The notes under the pieces are model-generated. The model was given only the letters and a program-made list of their open reading frames with translations, made no database searches and was not told the DNA's origin. Source: Thalassolituus maritimus (lineage in GTDB: Bacteria; Pseudomonadota; Gammaproteobacteria; Pseudomonadales; Oceanobacteraceae). Taken from it: 64,000 nt of DNA. Made by a program: the position numbers and the translations under genes. The stretch spans positions 115,340-179,339 of the forward strand of contig NZ_FTOH01000009.1 of the NCBI RefSeq assembly GCF_900156675.1, given 5' to 3'. Position 1 is the first letter of the stretch. Every line of letters begins with the position of its first letter. Shown piece by piece: positions 1 to 8,722 of this stretch.

Positions 1-1
1 C

Positions 2-913
2 GCGGTGAGCTACCATCACACCAAAAGCCGTTCGCGATTGAGCCTGAATGTCGAATCAGTGTCCCCAGCAGTGGGTTGTCAGCCAATAGGCGGGCTAAAT
101 ATCGTTAGCGGAACGCCTTTGGCGGATGTAGGTAAGACCGATCTGGTGATCGTGCCTGCTATGTGGCGTAATCCATTACGAAAGTTAGATTCATCAGATC
201 CTGTCTGTGAATGGCTCAGGCAGCGTTATTCCGAGGGTGCGTCTGTCATGAGTATCGGCACAGGGGCCTGGCTTCTGGCGAAGGCGGGGCTGCTTAATGG
301 TCAGGCTGCGACCACCCATTGGCATGCTCTGAATGATTTTGAGCACGATTTTCCGGATGTTAGCCTGCAGCGCGATCACCTGCTGACGCAGGCAGGGCGT
401 ATTTATTGCGCCGCCAGTATTAACTCAGGCGCTGACCTGATGATTCATCTGATCGGTACATTGTTTACTAACGAAACCGCAGCCTACGTTGAACGGCAAT
501 TCTCTCCCGAAGCCCGTATGTCCTTCGATAAAAGAGTGTTTACTGAAGGAGCCCCGCAGCACGCTGATGAAGCCATAGCACTGGCGCAGAGCTGGTTACA
601 TCAGCATTGGCAGGGTACTCTGGCGATGGATCGGATTTCAGAGCTGGCAGGTTTAAGTGAAAGGCAACTGAGTCGGCGCTTCAAAAAGGTGACCGGCGAG
701 TCCCCGGGGCAGTACCTGCTTCATCTCAAGTGTCGTTTTGGTAAGGAGTGGCTTAAAAACAGTGACCTCTCAATAGCAGAGATCGCTCAGATGTGCGGAT
801 TCAGTGATGCCAGTCATTTCGGGCGCATCTTTCGTCGTTGGCAGGGCGTGGCGCCATCTGACTACCGACGGGCAGTCCGAGCCAAGCTATTCAGCGTGAA
901 CAGTCAGTTTTAG
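2..913 (+). CDS. GlxA-family AraC-type transcriptional regulator (5' truncated)
   Basis: DNA-binding transcription regulator with an N-terminal DJ-1/PfpI-like (class I glutamine amidotransferase-like) domain and a C-terminal AraC double helix-turn-helix. The visible protein starts inside the amidotransferase-like domain: the stretch DLVIVPAMWRN is normally preceded by about 60-70 residues including a first strand of type IAFLLYPG, and here only about 48 precede it. The reading frame is open to the window edge, so the true start is probably upstream and the GTG at 5 is only the first in-frame start visible. The AraC part covers about the last 100 residues, with LAGLSERQLSRRFKKVTGESP and a second HTH around IAEIAQMCGFSDASHFGRIF. 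The ligand and targets cannot be read from the sequence. Confidence 0.88.
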   Translation, partial: AVSYHHTKSRSRLSLNVESVSPAVGCQPIGGLNIVSGTPLADVGKTDLVIVPAMWRNPLRKLDSSDPVCEWLRQRYSEGASVMSIGTGAWLLAKAGLLNGQAATTHWHALNDFEHDFPDVSLQRDHLLTQAGRIYCAASINSGADLMIHLIGTLFTNETAAYVERQFSPEARMSFDKRVFTEGAPQHADEAIALAQSWLHQHWQGTLAMDRISELAGLSERQLSRRFKKVTGESPGQYLLHLKCRFGKEWLKNSDLSIAEIAQMCGFSDASHFGRIFRRWQGVAPSDYRRAVRAKLFSVNSQF

Positions 914-1073
914 CAAAAGAGATTAATTTTCACTTCCAGGAACAAAAGTCTGGCTGGTAATGTCTGACCGGAGGTTAAATTGGTCATTGAGGCCATTAAC
1001 CTTCAATAAGAACAAAATTCGACTAACCTGATGTTACAGGGGCTATGCGGCGCGAGAAGCGCGGGAGCAGGCA

Positions 1074-2894
1074 ATGGCGGTAACGGAACAGAGGGATTTG
1101 ACGGGGCTGAAGTCCGGGGCGTTCGACGCCGTACTGAGCTCCGAGGATATGGGGATTGCGATACTTGATACCGGGCTACGGTATGTGGAGCTGAATTCCC
1201 TTCTGGCGAGGTTTAACGGCGTTTCTGGTGAGGAACACGTTGGCAGAACTGTCTCGGAGGTTTTGCCCAAGTTAGGTCCGCTGATTACTCCCATCTTGAA
1301 GGAAGTTATTGAAACCGGTGAGCCCGTAAGAAACCTTGAGATTGCCGGTGAGACGCCCAGTGTAGTCGGGCAGGACTCTTTTTGGGAAGCGTCGTATCTT
1401 CCGATTTTTTCCTCGCCGGGCCGGGTTGCCGGAATTCTGGTTATGGCGGTCAATCGGACGCTCGAGTATGAGCTCAAGCGCACTCAGGAAGAAGCTCACG
1501 AACTGCAGCGACGTATTCTCGACAGCCTGTTTACCTTTGTCGGCATTCTCTCTCCAGACGGTCTCCTTATTGACGCCAATCGGGCACCGCTTCAGGCCGC
1601 GGGCATTGATCTGGCCGATGTTGTTGGCAAGCGTTTCTGGGACTGTATCTGGTGGAATTATTCTCCGAAGATTCAGATGCAATTGCGTTCGGCAGTTATT
1701 CGTGCCGGAGCTGGTGAAACGGTTCGTTACGACGTGCCTATCCGCACCGTGGGTGATACCCGAATCACGATTGACTTTATGATTACACCTCTACTGGGCT
1801 CTGATGGAGAAGTTACACACCTTGTGGCATCAGCAAATGATGTCTCTGAGCGAAAAAGTCGGGAAGCTGAATTATCGCTCAGTGAAAAACGCTTTCGCCG
1901 CGTGTTTGATTCCACCGCTGATGGTCTCGTGATGATTAACGATTACGGGGAAATCATGCTAGCCAATCCAAGTATGGCCAGTATGTTTGGTTACTCGCTA
2001 TCCGAACTGTACTCCTGCTCAATCGAAGATCTTATCCCTGCACACCTCCGTGACAAGCATCGAAAAGAGCGCTCGCGTTACCAGGAAAGTCCAGTCCCAC
2101 GAGCCATGGCGGCTATGCGTGAATTAATGGCATGCCGACGCGACGGTTCTGAATTTCCGGTAGAAGTCGCATTGACGCCTTTGCAGTTTCCGGAAGGGAC
2201 TCGGGTTCTCGCAACAGTCGTCGATATTTCGATTCAGAAGCAGATCCAGGCGAGTCTTATTAAAGCATTGAAAGAAAAGACGTCTCTCCTCAACGAGGTC
2301 CATCACCGGGTAAAAAATAATCTTCAGGTGGTTTCCAGTTTATTGAGCCTTCAGGCGCGCAGTGTCCCCGAAGAGCTGGTAGACGCATTTCTTGAAAGCC
2401 AGGGGCGGGTGAAGGCAATGGCCCTGATGCACCAGCAGCTATACGAGCACAAAACGTACGAGAGTATCGGCGCTGCAAGATACAGTAGCGAGTTAGTCAC
2501 GCTGATTACGCGCAGCCACACGATGAGCAGCAGTCAGAATATTGAAACCGTCCTTGTGCCTCCGGACCGGGAAGTCTTTCTGACGATGGATCAGGCACTG
2601 CCTTTCGGTTTGTTGCTTAATGAGCTCGTAACGAACTCCATAAAGCATGCATTTACTGATCAGGATGTCGGTGAGATACGTATTTCAATGTCACAAGATG
2701 GTGATATGAATATTGTGGTTGTTGAGGACAACGGAAAGGGAGTCGAGGAAGGGATAGAACTCGGCAAAACAACATCGCTTGGATTCCAGCTGATTCCCGG
2801 ATTAGTCGAGCAGCTGGACGGAGAAATAGCGTTGATAAGAGATAATGGAACTCGCTATGAAATACGCTTTCGCAAGCAGGAGACAGAGGAATGA
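1074..2894 (+). CDS. PAS-domain sensor histidine kinase, HisKA_2/HWE-like
   Basis: Cytoplasmic sensor kinase of 606 aa with no membrane segment. Three PAS-like domains lie at about 18-125, 145-260 and 268-390. They are followed by a HisKA_2-type dimerisation/phosphoacceptor region with EVHHRVKNNLQVVSSLLSLQ (the His before Arg is residue 411) and a HATPase_c domain at about 500-604, with N box NELVTNSIKHAF and an EDNGKGV G1 box. HisKA_2 kinases typically signal to stand-alone or output-fused receivers. The gene overlaps the next one by 4 bp (ATGA), and that gene encodes a receiver fused to GGDEF-EAL, so this kinase very probably phosphorylates it. The start ATG at 1074 follows a GGGAG-like ribosome site. 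The PAS signals are unknown; no haem or flavin residues are obvious. Confidence 0.92.
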   Translation: MAVTEQRDLTGLKSGAFDAVLSSEDMGIAILDTGLRYVELNSLLARFNGVSGEEHVGRTVSEVLPKLGPLITPILKEVIETGEPVRNLEIAGETPSVVGQDSFWEASYLPIFSSPGRVAGILVMAVNRTLEYELKRTQEEAHELQRRILDSLFTFVGILSPDGLLIDANRAPLQAAGIDLADVVGKRFWDCIWWNYSPKIQMQLRSAVIRAGAGETVRYDVPIRTVGDTRITIDFMITPLLGSDGEVTHLVASANDVSERKSREAELSLSEKRFRRVFDSTADGLVMINDYGEIMLANPSMASMFGYSLSELYSCSIEDLIPAHLRDKHRKERSRYQESPVPRAMAAMRELMACRRDGSEFPVEVALTPLQFPEGTRVLATVVDISIQKQIQASLIKALKEKTSLLNEVHHRVKNNLQVVSSLLSLQARSVPEELVDAFLESQGRVKAMALMHQQLYEHKTYESIGAARYSSELVTLITRSHTMSSSQNIETVLVPPDREVFLTMDQALPFGLLLNELVTNSIKHAFTDQDVGEIRISMSQDGDMNIVVVEDNGKGVEEGIELGKTTSLGFQLIPGLVEQLDGEIALIRDNGTRYEIRFRKQETEE

Positions 2895-5299
2895 GTGGCG
2901 AAAAGATTCTGATCACGGAAGATGAGCGGATCACTGCGCTGGACTTGAAGATGACGCTGGAAAAACTGGGTTATCTGGTGGTTGGTAGCGTTGCTTCTGG
3001 GGAGGAATCAATCGAGTTTGCACGCCGGTTGAAGCCTGATCTGGTTCTTATGGATATTCATTTAAAAACAGCCATGATGGGCACAGAGGCAGCCTATAAA
3101 ATATCTCAAGAGCTCGGTATACCTGTCATCTTCTTAAGCGCATACTCGGACAGATCGGTAATTCGTGAAGCCGGTCAGTCGACTCCTTATGGTTATTTGA
3201 TAAAACCTTATGATGGTCGGGAGATCGACGCATCCATTCAGGTGGCGCTGGCTAAGCACGCTGTTGATGACGAAATAAAAAAGAGTGACATGAAACTGAA
3301 ATTGGCACTAGATGCTGCCAATATGTCCGCCTGGGAATGGCAACCTGAGGGTGAGCTAAATTTGCCTGAGCCAGATCGGCCAGAAGTGAAAAGTTTCACT
3401 GGTACAGTAGATGATATTATCAGGCGAGTTCACCCGGAGGATCGGGACTTCCTCGTGTCGTCTCTCAACAATACAGGGCAGTTATCACAACAAGTCAGGC
3501 TGCAGTTAAAAGAGTCAGGAAATTATCACAATGTCGATTTGTTTGCCGCAGTTATAAGTGATAGTGAAGATCAGAGAAAGGTTGTTGGTATTGCTCGTGA
3601 TGTTGAGACAGAAGTGCGAGAAAGAGAGGAGCTACGCCAGGCCAGGGTAGTGTTTGAATCGATATCTGAGGCCATATTGATTACGGATGCACAGCGAAAA
3701 GTGATATCCGCTAACCCTGCATTAGAAACGATAACCGGATTCAGCATTGATGAGGTCAAGGGGCGCGATCCGGATGAGTTTCTTCACGCTCGTCGTCATA
3801 AAGACCACTTTTCACCCAAGCTCCTTGAACAAGGTAATCATTTCTGGAGTGGTGAAGTAGCCTGCAATACCAAATCTGGTGAGCGTTTTCCGGCCTGGGA
3901 GCATATTTCTGGCGTATTTGATGATGATGGCATGGTCACCAATTATGTATTTACTATTTCAGATATTGGTGAGCTTCGCCGCGCTGAAAAGAACCTGCAG
4001 AGAATGGCGTTTCTTGATTCCCTGACAGGTGTCGGAAATCGCGTTCACCTTGAACGCACGTTGAGTGAATGTCTGCATGCACAGCGTAATTCAGCGGAAC
4101 CTGTGGCTGTGCTTTATATCGACCTTGACGGTTTTAAGCTCGTTAATGACACCTTAGGGCATGCTGAGGGAGACCGATTATTGCAGATTATTGCCGAGCG
4201 ATTTGTCAGCTCGGTAAGGGAAGACGATACGGTTACTCGTGTTGGTGGCGATGAATTCGTCATTGTAGCACCGCACTTCAGCGACCATGAAGGGCTGCGT
4301 GTAATGGCGAATAAATTGCTTAGAGCAGTCGCCGAACCTATCACATTATCCCGTGAAGTGGTCGAGGTTTCTGCCAGTATTGGTGTTGCCATTTCAGGTG
4401 GGGAGTTGATCACGCATGAAGATGTGATTACGGCTGCTGACACAGCCTTGATGCATGCGAAAAGCGCCGGCAAGAGTTGTTATAAGTTTTATGATTTTGA
4501 ACTGGCGATGGTTTCGGTTGAGCGAAACCGTATCGAACGCAATATTAAAGGTGCGCTGAACAGTAACGAAATCTGTGTTGAGTTTCAGCCACTCGTCGAT
4601 GTTGTTAATAACCGTGTCTATGGGGCAGAGGCGTTATGCCGTTGGTATAGTCATGACCTCGGAATGATCCCGCCAGAGCGGTTTATTCCGATAGCAGAGC
4701 AGAGCAATGTAATTCTCGAGTTGGGTAAAAAAGTCTTAGTAGAGAGCTTTACCCAATTGCATCACTGGAGGTCACAGGGGCTGACGGACCTCGTTGTATC
4801 GGTCAATGTGTCTGCTCGTCAGTTATCTGATAAGAATTTCCCGGCTATTATCAGCTACCTCTTAAACGAGCATGACGTTCCGGCAGATAGAGTTGAGCTG
4901 GAGGTTACGGAGACCGCGATTCAGAATAATAAGCGTTCTAAACAGCAGCTTGACCAGTTGCGTGCTCTCGGAATTCGACTTGCTATCGACGATTTTGGTA
5001 CCGGTTATTCTTCATTAAGCCGACTGAAATTCTTGCCTTTCGATCGGGTAAAAATCGACCGAAGCTTCGTTATGGATCTTCCGAATAGTGAAAGCGATGT
5101 AGAAATTTGCAAAGCTATTTTTGCACTCTGTGGCGTACTCGGAATGAACGTAACGGCCGAGGGTATTGAGAATGGAAATCAGCTTGATACGCTTCGTGAC
5201 ATGGGCTGCGGGTGCGGTCAGGGCTTCTTGTTTGGACGTTCCATGCCGTCTCAACAATTCGTGGAGTGGGTGAAAGGGTTTCATTTAAATAACGGCTGA
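2891..5299 (+). CDS. Response regulator with REC-PAS-PAS-GGDEF-EAL architecture
   Basis: Likely a phosphorylation-controlled c-di-GMP turnover enzyme of 802 aa. The N-terminal receiver (about 1-120) has acidic residues D11/E12 and phosphoacceptor D55 in LVLMDIHLK. Two PAS-like regions follow (about 135-245 and 250-365). The cyclase domain carries GGDEF at residues 452-456, with an upstream RxxD inhibitory-site pattern (REDD, five residues before GGDEF). The phosphodiesterase domain starts with EAL at 580-582 and retains DDFGTGYSS and the FDRVKIDRSF metal and catalytic-loop signatures. Both enzymatic domains therefore look intact, and the net direction cannot be predicted. It is translationally coupled to the upstream histidine kinase through an ATGA overlap. 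Confidence 0.93.
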   Translation: MSGEKILITEDERITALDLKMTLEKLGYLVVGSVASGEESIEFARRLKPDLVLMDIHLKTAMMGTEAAYKISQELGIPVIFLSAYSDRSVIREAGQSTPYGYLIKPYDGREIDASIQVALAKHAVDDEIKKSDMKLKLALDAANMSAWEWQPEGELNLPEPDRPEVKSFTGTVDDIIRRVHPEDRDFLVSSLNNTGQLSQQVRLQLKESGNYHNVDLFAAVISDSEDQRKVVGIARDVETEVREREELRQARVVFESISEAILITDAQRKVISANPALETITGFSIDEVKGRDPDEFLHARRHKDHFSPKLLEQGNHFWSGEVACNTKSGERFPAWEHISGVFDDDGMVTNYVFTISDIGELRRAEKNLQRMAFLDSLTGVGNRVHLERTLSECLHAQRNSAEPVAVLYIDLDGFKLVNDTLGHAEGDRLLQIIAERFVSSVREDDTVTRVGGDEFVIVAPHFSDHEGLRVMANKLLRAVAEPITLSREVVEVSASIGVAISGGELITHEDVITAADTALMHAKSAGKSCYKFYDFELAMVSVERNRIERNIKGALNSNEICVEFQPLVDVVNNRVYGAEALCRWYSHDLGMIPPERFIPIAEQSNVILELGKKVLVESFTQLHHWRSQGLTDLVVSVNVSARQLSDKNFPAIISYLLNEHDVPADRVELEVTETAIQNNKRSKQQLDQLRALGIRLAIDDFGTGYSSLSRLKFLPFDRVKIDRSFVMDLPNSESDVEICKAIFALCGVLGMNVTAEGIENGNQLDTLRDMGCGCGQGFLFGRSMPSQQFVEWVKGFHLNNG

Positions 5300-5374
5300 A
5301 CTCTCGGTTGTCTGGCGCTAGAATAATTGAAACCTCTGAAGATACAGAGGGCGTCGACAACCGGAGTAGTTAGA

Positions 5375-6268
5375 ATGAAGACACATCAGGCCGGCCTGTT
5401 TGAAGAGCCGGGTCGCAGCAGCCAGTACCTTGAATATCAATTTCGTTCGGCATCTGATGCTGAATTACGTCAGGCCCTGTCGCAGGCGGTCAAGCCAGTT
5501 GACGGAGCGAACATCCTGGTAGCGTTCAATCAAGCCTCCTGGCAGCGGCTAGGGCCAGGCTGGTCTCCCGAGGGCCTTCATGATTTTACAGCTCAGTATT
5601 CCGCTAGAGGTCATGTGATGCCTGCTTCTCAGAGAGATATGTTCATCTGGGTTGTTGGCGAAGATCGTGGCGATGTCATGAACGCTGTTGTACAGGTCAC
5701 TGAGGCTCTGTCCGACATTGCAGACCTGGAGCTGGATCTTGATGGCTATAAAACCCGTGATGCGCGTATTCTTACTGGCTTTGTCGACGGTACTGGGAAT
5801 CCCGGAACGGCTGAGAAAAAGCGAGCCGCAGCGCTTATCCCCGAAGGGCAGCCGGGAGAGGGAGGTTCGTTTGTTTTGGGCCAGAAATGGACCCACAAAT
5901 TACAGGAGTTCCTGAGCCTCAGTGTTAATGCCCAGGAAAATGTGATTGGTCGCACCAAAGAAACGAATATTGAACTTGAAGGAACAGCATTGCCACCGGA
6001 GTCGCATGTCGGGCGTACGGATATTGACGTCAACGATGTGCCGATGAAAATGTATCGCCGAGGAACACCTTATGGTGGCGGAGAGGATAAAGGACTTTAT
6101 TTTCTGGCATTTGCCTGCGACATGGATCGCTTCGTAAATGTGATCAACAGTATGCTGGGCAAAGACGACGGTATTACCGATGCCATGATGGACTACAGTG
6201 ACGCACTGACGGGCTCATACTGGTTTATGCCGTCGCAGGATGATCTGGATGCAATGTTGGCAGGGTGA
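5375..6268 (+). CDS. Dyp-type haem peroxidase
   Basis: Dye-decolourising peroxidase of 297 aa, using haem b and H2O2 on a broad range of substrates. The diagnostic GFVDG motif is at residues 135-139; its Asp is the distal acid of the family. The probable proximal haem ligand is H211 in ESHVGRTD, and the C-terminal RRGTPYGG segment is also typical. The start was set at ATG 5375 rather than at 5327. ATG 5375 has a CCGGAG ribosome site at 5361-5366, and the extra 16 upstream residues do not look like the family. No signal peptide is seen, so it is cytoplasmic or encapsulin-loaded; no encapsulin gene is in the window. It appears to be a single-gene unit. Confidence 0.93.
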   Translation: MKTHQAGLFEEPGRSSQYLEYQFRSASDAELRQALSQAVKPVDGANILVAFNQASWQRLGPGWSPEGLHDFTAQYSARGHVMPASQRDMFIWVVGEDRGDVMNAVVQVTEALSDIADLELDLDGYKTRDARILTGFVDGTGNPGTAEKKRAAALIPEGQPGEGGSFVLGQKWTHKLQEFLSLSVNAQENVIGRTKETNIELEGTALPPESHVGRTDIDVNDVPMKMYRRGTPYGGGEDKGLYFLAFACDMDRFVNVINSMLGKDDGITDAMMDYSDALTGSYWFMPSQDDLDAMLAG

Positions 6269-6279
6269 TCGCCGATAGC

Positions 6280-6334
6280 AAAAAAGGCCGAATGGCTCCT
6301 ACAAGATGTTATCGGCTTGTAGGAGGCATTCGGC
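6280..6334 (-). terminator. Rho-independent terminator of rimO
   Basis: A 20-bp inverted repeat with one mismatch (6286-6305 against 6315-6334) has a 9-nt loop. On the minus strand the hairpin is followed by a run of T (the A tract at 6280-6285 on the plus strand), which is the order expected for transcription leaving rimO. It may also limit plus-strand read-through from the DyP gene, but no T run lies on that side. Confidence 0.8.
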
Positions 6335-6368
6335 CAGCTTGTCTGGCTAACGGCGACCTCTGAATGTA

Positions 6369-7745
6369 TCAACCGTTAACCGGTGAGCCCCATAAGTCGT
6401 ATTCGTCGGAATGCTCGATTTCGACTTCAACAAAATCACCGGGTGCACAATCGAAGAACTCGTTCAGGTAAACCATGCCGTCGATGTTGGGCGCGTCGGC
6501 GATTGAGCGGCCAATCGCACCTTCGTCATCGACTTCATCAATAAGCACAGTCATGCGGGTACCCACTCTTCGGGCCAGCTTACGCGTGCTGATTTCCTGC
6601 GCTTTTTCCATAAAGCGGTCATGACGCTCCTGCTGGATGTCGTCCGGCACGTGGTCAGGCAGGTCATTGGCTTTTGCGCCTTCAACCGGGCTGTATTTGA
6701 AACAGCCAACGCGATCCAGTTCGGCTTCTTCCAGCCAGTCCAGAAGTATCTGAAAATCCTCTTCCGTTTCGCCGGGGAATCCAACGACGAAGGTAGAACG
6801 AAGTACGAGCTCAGGGCAGATTTCACGCCATTTCTTAATGCGCGCCAGTGTATTTTCTGCATGTGCAGGACGTTTCATCAGCTTCAGAACACGTGGGCTG
6901 GCATGCTGGAAGGGGATATCCAGGTACGGAAGTATCTTCCCGTCAGCCATCAGCGGAATCACGTCGTCTACGTGCGGGTAAGGGTAAACGTAATGCAGGC
7001 GCACCCAAACTCCCATCTTGCCGAGCTCTTCACAGAGGTCGAGCATCTTGGTTTTTACCGGCTTGCCATCCCAGAAGCCAGTGCGGTACTTCAGGTCGAC
7101 ACCGTAAGCGGAGGTGTCCTGAGAGATCACGAGTAGCTCTTTGGTGCCTGCATTGACTAGGCGTTTCGCTTCTTCCAGTACATCGCCGATAGGACGACTG
7201 ACATGCTTCCCACGCATATCCGGGATGATGCAGAAGGTGCAGCTGTGGTTACAGCCTTCTGAGATCTTCAGGTAAGAGTAGTGGCGAGGTGTCAGCTTCA
7301 CACCTTGGGGCGGAACCAGATCTGTAAACGGATTATGTTCGGTTTGCTTAGGTGACCATTCATGAACTGCGGTCATGACCTCTTCGTAGGCTTGTGGGCC
7401 TGTCACTGCGAGAACACCGGGGTTCTTTTCTTTGATCAGTTCAGCATCGGCGCCTTTACCCATACAGCCAGTCACAATCACACGACCGTTTTCGTTCATG
7501 GCTTCATTGATGGCGTCGAGAGATTCCTGTTTGGCAGCATCGATAAAACCACAGGTGTTTACGACAACGACATCTGCGTTGTTGTACTGGTTTACCACGT
7601 CATAGCCGTCAAGCTTGAGTTGGGTCAGGATGCGTTCGGAGTCCACCAGGGCTTTCGGGCAGCCGAGAGACACGAATCCTACTTTGCCGCTGCTTGGAAT
7701 TGCATCGCCTTCACCGACACTTGGATTTGAGGGGTGGTCTGTCAT
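6369..7745 (-). CDS. rimO: Ribosomal protein S12 methylthiotransferase RimO
   Basis: Radical-SAM methylthiotransferase that adds the beta-methylthio group to the conserved Asp of ribosomal protein uS12. Length is 458 aa, normal for RimO. The N-terminal MTTase domain starts at [15 protein letters not shown], with its cluster-binding cysteines in GCPK, NTCGF and TGCMGKG. The radical-SAM CxxxCxxC motif lies in [16 protein letters not shown]-terminal TRAM-like domain (about 385-455) follows. [10 protein letters not shown] and RGKHVSRP favour RimO over MiaB. The gene has its own terminator downstream and is transcribed away from the c-di-GMP genes. Confidence 0.97.
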   Translation of the reverse strand: MTDHPSNPSVGEGDAIPSSGKVGFVSLGCPKALVDSERILTQLKLDGYDVVNQYNNADVVVVNTCGFIDAAKQESLDAINEAMNENGRVIVTGCMGKGADAELIKEKNPGVLAVTGPQAYEEVMTAVHEWSPKQTEHNPFTDLVPPQGVKLTPRHYSYLKISEGCNHSCTFCIIPDMRGKHVSRPIGDVLEEAKRLVNAGTKELLVISQDTSAYGVDLKYRTGFWDGKPVKTKMLDLCEELGKMGVWVRLHYVYPYPHVDDVIPLMADGKILPYLDIPFQHASPRVLKLMKRPAHAENTLARIKKWREICPELVLRSTFVVGFPGETEEDFQILLDWLEEAELDRVGCFKYSPVEGAKANDLPDHVPDDIQQERHDRFMEKAQEISTRKLARRVGTRMTVLIDEVDDEGAIGRSIADAPNIDGMVYLNEFFDCAPGDFVEVEIEHSDEYDLWGSPVNG

Positions 7746-7798
7746 GGTGTGTACCTTCGCCGCCAGGGTAGTTATCTCAGGGCGGCGATTGTACCTGA

Positions 7799-8722
7799 TT
7801 AGTGAGGGGCTTTGGAGGTTGTCACTCTGTCTTCTGGGGGAGCAAGCTCAGTGCAATTCCGGCCATTTTCTTTTGCCCTGTATAACGCATCATCTGCACG
7901 CTTGAGAAGGTCATTGAAATTTTCATCGTGATCCGCCAGTTCTGCCGCGCCAATGCTTACGGTGACAGGGATAGAAGAGGGCATGAGCTCGGATATCTGG
8001 TGGCGCATCACCTCGGCTTTGTAGTGTGCCTGATTCAGTGAACAGGGTTCCATCAGTACGATAAATTCTTCGCCTCCAAAGCGAGCGACGGTATCTTCGG
8101 TGCGGCATTGGCGCTGGAGGAGTGCCGATACCTGTTCGAGAATCTGATCGCCAGCAATGTGCCCATGGGTATCGTTGATTTTTTTGAAGTGATCGAGGTC
8201 GATAATCAAAGTGGTGAGCGGTGTGTTATGCCGACGCGCACGCGCAATTCTTTGTTCGACCATTTCCAGCATGTAGTGTCGGTTGTACAGGCCGGTGAGC
8301 TGGTCGTGCATAGCCAGCTGCAACAAACGATCCTGCTGTCGCTTCAGTGTAACGTGAGTATCAACGCGTGCTGACAAGATCACCGGACGAATGGGTTTGG
8401 TGATGTAGTCAACTGCGCCAATACGCAGGCCCAGTTCCTCGTCTTCGATATTGTCGCGACCAGTAACAAAAATGACGGGGATGTCCCGGGTTTCGCTCAT
8501 ATCTTTGAGTTCGCGGCAGGTTTCGTATCCGGAAATTCCTGGCATTTCGATATCAAGAAGGATCAGGTCTGGCTTGTGCCGGAGTGCCATATCGAGACAT
8601 TGCTGTCCGCTCGTCGCTGTTTTTACACGATAGCGCTCCTGAAGCACCGCGGCCATGACGCGTATGTTCGACGGCGAATCGTCAACAATCAAAACAGTGG
8701 ACAACGGATTTTCATTACGCAT
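7799..8722 (-). CDS. Response-regulator diguanylate cyclase (REC-GGDEF)
   Basis: A 307-aa protein made of a receiver (phosphoacceptor D57 in LILLDIEMP) and a diguanylate cyclase domain with an intact GGEEF active-site motif. An RxxD inhibitory-site pattern (RTED) lies five residues before it. The architecture is PleD/WspR-like, so phosphorylation probably promotes dimerisation and c-di-GMP synthesis. Its start codon overlaps the end of the hybrid kinase gene by 8 bp, making the kinase (or its Hpt domain) the obvious phosphodonor. The last 15 residues are unstructured in appearance. Confidence 0.94.
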   Translation of the reverse strand: MRNENPLSTVLIVDDSPSNIRVMAAVLQERYRVKTATSGQQCLDMALRHKPDLILLDIEMPGISGYETCRELKDMSETRDIPVIFVTGRDNIEDEELGLRIGAVDYITKPIRPVILSARVDTHVTLKRQQDRLLQLAMHDQLTGLYNRHYMLEMVEQRIARARRHNTPLTTLIIDLDHFKKINDTHGHIAGDQILEQVSALLQRQCRTEDTVARFGGEEFIVLMEPCSLNQAHYKAEVMRHQISELMPSSIPVTVSIGAAELADHDENFNDLLKRADDALYRAKENGRNCTELAPPEDRVTTSKAPH